From: Pseudomonas sp. MRSN 12121 | Lineage (GTDB): Bacteria > Pseudomonadota > Gammaproteobacteria > Pseudomonadales > Pseudomonadaceae | Length of the DNA: 64,000 bases | Direction: 5' to 3' | Assembly (NCBI RefSeq): GCF_000931465.1 | Contig: NZ_CP010892.1 | Location: forward strand, 5,417,388-5,481,387 | Notes under the pieces: generated by a model | Told to the model about the DNA's origin: nothing | The model's database searches: none | The model's input: only the letters and a program-made list of their open reading frames with translations | Part shown: in pieces, positions 62,712-64,000 of the stretch | Layout: each line of letters opens with the position of its first letter | Numbering within the stretch: the first letter of the stretch is position 1 | Translations under genes and position numbers: made by a program

Positions 62712-63297
62712 GTCGTCGCCCCTGGGCCAATCGCTGATGCTGGCGCCGCTGATCGGCGCCAGCGACTCGCTGGTCAAGGCCCTCGGCCTGGGCCTGGCGT
62801 TCCTCGGCGTGGGCTGCGTGTTCGGCCTGTGCCTGAATGTCCTGCGCCCACGCCTGACTGGCCAGGGCCGGCTGCTCGCCAGTATCCTGCTCAGCGCCAC
62901 GCTCACCAGTTGCGCGATACTCGTCGCCCAGGCCTGGGCCCTGGAACTGCAACGACAACTGGCCCTGTACCTGGGCCTGATCGCCGTGCAATGCGTGGTG
63001 CTGGAGCATCAGGATTTTTTCCGGCAGCCCGCACGCTTTCGTTTCGCCGCCCGGTTCTGCCTGTTGCTGATCGCTCTCGGCGCCCTGCGCGAGGCACTCG
63101 GCCACGGCCACATCGGCCAGCACCTGCCGTGGCTGCTGGGCATCACCGACGTCGACTGGCCGGGCTGGGCCCTGGCTTCGCCAGGTGGCTTGCACCTGCT
63201 GACGCTCGCCCCCGGCGGTTTTATCCTGCTGGGGTTGCTGCTGGCCGCGAGGCAAGCCTGGACCGCCTCTTCACACCGATCGCCTTCAAGGAAATGA
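62704..63297 (+). CDS. rnfE: Rnf subunit E, divergent
   Basis: A 197-residue membrane protein with about six hydrophobic segments. The start SLMLAPLIGASDSLVKALGL lines up with the RnfE opening LLGLCPLLAV...NALGLGLA; the cluster Cys is Ala here (A14). The second Cys region is kept, LIAVQCVVLEHQDF (C97). The end LLTLAPGGFILLGLLLA matches the usual LAMLPPGAFIGLGL-type segment. With RnfA, three of the four cluster ligands are missing. It ends seven bases before nth. Confidence 0.85.
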   Translation: MNKSSPLGQSLMLAPLIGASDSLVKALGLGLAFLGVGCVFGLCLNVLRPRLTGQGRLLASILLSATLTSCAILVAQAWALELQRQLALYLGLIAVQCVVLEHQDFFRQPARFRFAARFCLLLIALGALREALGHGHIGQHLPWLLGITDVDWPGWALASPGGLHLLTLAPGGFILLGLLLAARQAWTASSHRSPSRK

Positions 63298-63304
63298 CTC
63301 ACCC

Positions 63305-63943
63305 ATGAATGCCGCAAAACGCCTGGAAATTTTCCGCAGGCTGCACGAAGACAATCCGGAACCGAAAACCGAACTGGCCTACTCGTCGCCCTTCGAGCTG
63401 CTGATTGCCGTGATCCTCTCGGCGCAGTCCACCGACGTCGGGGTCAACAAAGCCACGGCCAAGCTGTTCCCGGTGGCCAATACGCCGGCCGCCATCCACG
63501 CCCTGGGTGTCGAGGGGCTGTCCGAGTACATCAAGACCATCGGCCTGTACAACAGCAAGGCGAAAAACGTCATCGAGACCTGTCGCCTGCTGGTGGAACG
63601 ACACAACGGCGAAGTCCCGCAGACCCGGGAAGAACTCGAAGCCTTGCCGGGCGTTGGCCGCAAAACCGCCAACGTGGTGCTCAACACCGCTTTCCGCCAA
63701 CTGACCATGGCGGTCGACACGCATATCTTCCGGGTGAGCAATCGCACGGGTCTGGCTCCGGGAAAGAATGTTGTGGAGGTGGAACACAAGCTGATGAAGT
63801 TCGTGCCCAAGGAGTTTCTGCTCGACTCTCACCACTGGCTGATCCTGCATGGCCGCTATGTGTGCCTGGCCCGCAAGCCGCGTTGCGGAAGCTGTCGAAT
63901 CGAGGACCTGTGCGAATACAAGCACAAGACCTCCGACGATTGA
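63305..63943 (+). CDS. nth: endonuclease III
   Basis: A 212-residue DNA glycosylase/AP lyase. The helix-hairpin-helix LPGVGRKTANVVLNTAF carries the catalytic Lys, and the catalytic Asp is in AVDTHIFRVSNR. Four cysteines at the end (CLARKPRCGSCRIEDLC, spacing 6-2-5) hold the 4Fe-4S cluster. It removes oxidised pyrimidines. It lies at the end of the rnf operon, an arrangement common in gamma-proteobacteria. The 57 bases after it hold no recognisable gene. Confidence 0.97.
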   Translation: MNAAKRLEIFRRLHEDNPEPKTELAYSSPFELLIAVILSAQSTDVGVNKATAKLFPVANTPAAIHALGVEGLSEYIKTIGLYNSKAKNVIETCRLLVERHNGEVPQTREELEALPGVGRKTANVVLNTAFRQLTMAVDTHIFRVSNRTGLAPGKNVVEVEHKLMKFVPKEFLLDSHHWLILHGRYVCLARKPRCGSCRIEDLCEYKHKTSDD

Positions 63944-64000
63944 GCAATTATTGATTTCGATGATGGGTCGATTGAAAAAATCTTTTTTACCAGTCCTGAG

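Overview
The window is a stretch of Pseudomonas chromosome, most likely from the P. fluorescens group in the broad sense. The evidence is high GC with strongly GC-biased third codon positions, pairs of Pseudomonas REP elements in several intergenic gaps, and gene order that I recognise from P. aeruginosa PAO1: pykA/crotonase/ferredoxin reductase/sadC/fumarase; argP/ACT/lysE/sodB/bifA/imelysin locus/mexVW/inaA/methyltransferase/colSR/groEL-groES/fxsA/hugZ-like/SDR; and apbC/metG/rnf/nth. Synteny is from memory, not from a search.

Layout. 1-8.2 kb is core: the end of a DUF58 gene, a PilZ protein, a TPR lipoprotein, pyruvate kinase, a minus-strand operon (sadC diguanylate cyclase, ferredoxin-type reductase, crotonase) and class I fumarase. 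8.3-28.6 kb is metabolic accessory DNA. It holds a MifSR-like two-component system with a sigma-54-dependent alpha-ketoglutarate permease, a four-repeat membrane protein (COG4705), a secreted protein made of seven 14-residue repeats, small redox/monooxygenase genes, a 2-ketoarginine decarboxylase/aldehyde dehydrogenase pair with a LysR regulator, an unusual MBL-fold protein with its own LysR regulator, and pobR/pobA with an MFS exporter. 28.6-36.8 kb carries a Cache protein, a coiled-coil membrane protein, an epimerase, argP with its exporter, sodB and bifA. 36.8-42.1 kb is an iron-linked imelysin/di-haem/imelysin/DUF1513 locus with a probable Fur box. 42.2-46.4 kb is the MexVW efflux pair. 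46.4-51.2 kb is an envelope island around ColRS (small secreted protein, InaA kinase, methyltransferase, ColS, ColR, PAP2 phosphatase) with ColR-box-like sites facing both flanking transcription units. 51.3-57 kb holds groEL-groES with a heat-shock promoter, fxsA, a HugZ-like gene, an SDR and apbC. 57.1-64 kb holds metG, a reduced rnf operon and nth.

Genes that work together. sadC and bifA encode opposing c-di-GMP enzymes, and a PilZ protein is also present. ColRS probably controls its neighbours and, from a site match, the distant COG4705 membrane protein. MifSR probably drives kgtP through the -24/-12 promoter. ArgP and the LysE exporter form a basic amino acid export unit.

The most unusual locus is rnf (59.3-63.3 kb). 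It has RnfA, B, D, G and E but no RnfC. RnfB has lost its membrane anchor and gained a C-terminal tail of helical repeats that resembles the end of RnfC. Three of the four cysteines that normally hold the intramembrane iron-sulphur cluster between RnfA and RnfE are replaced, while the FMN-attachment threonines of RnfD and RnfG are kept. This looks like a remodelled electron-transfer complex, not a standard Rnf/Rsx.
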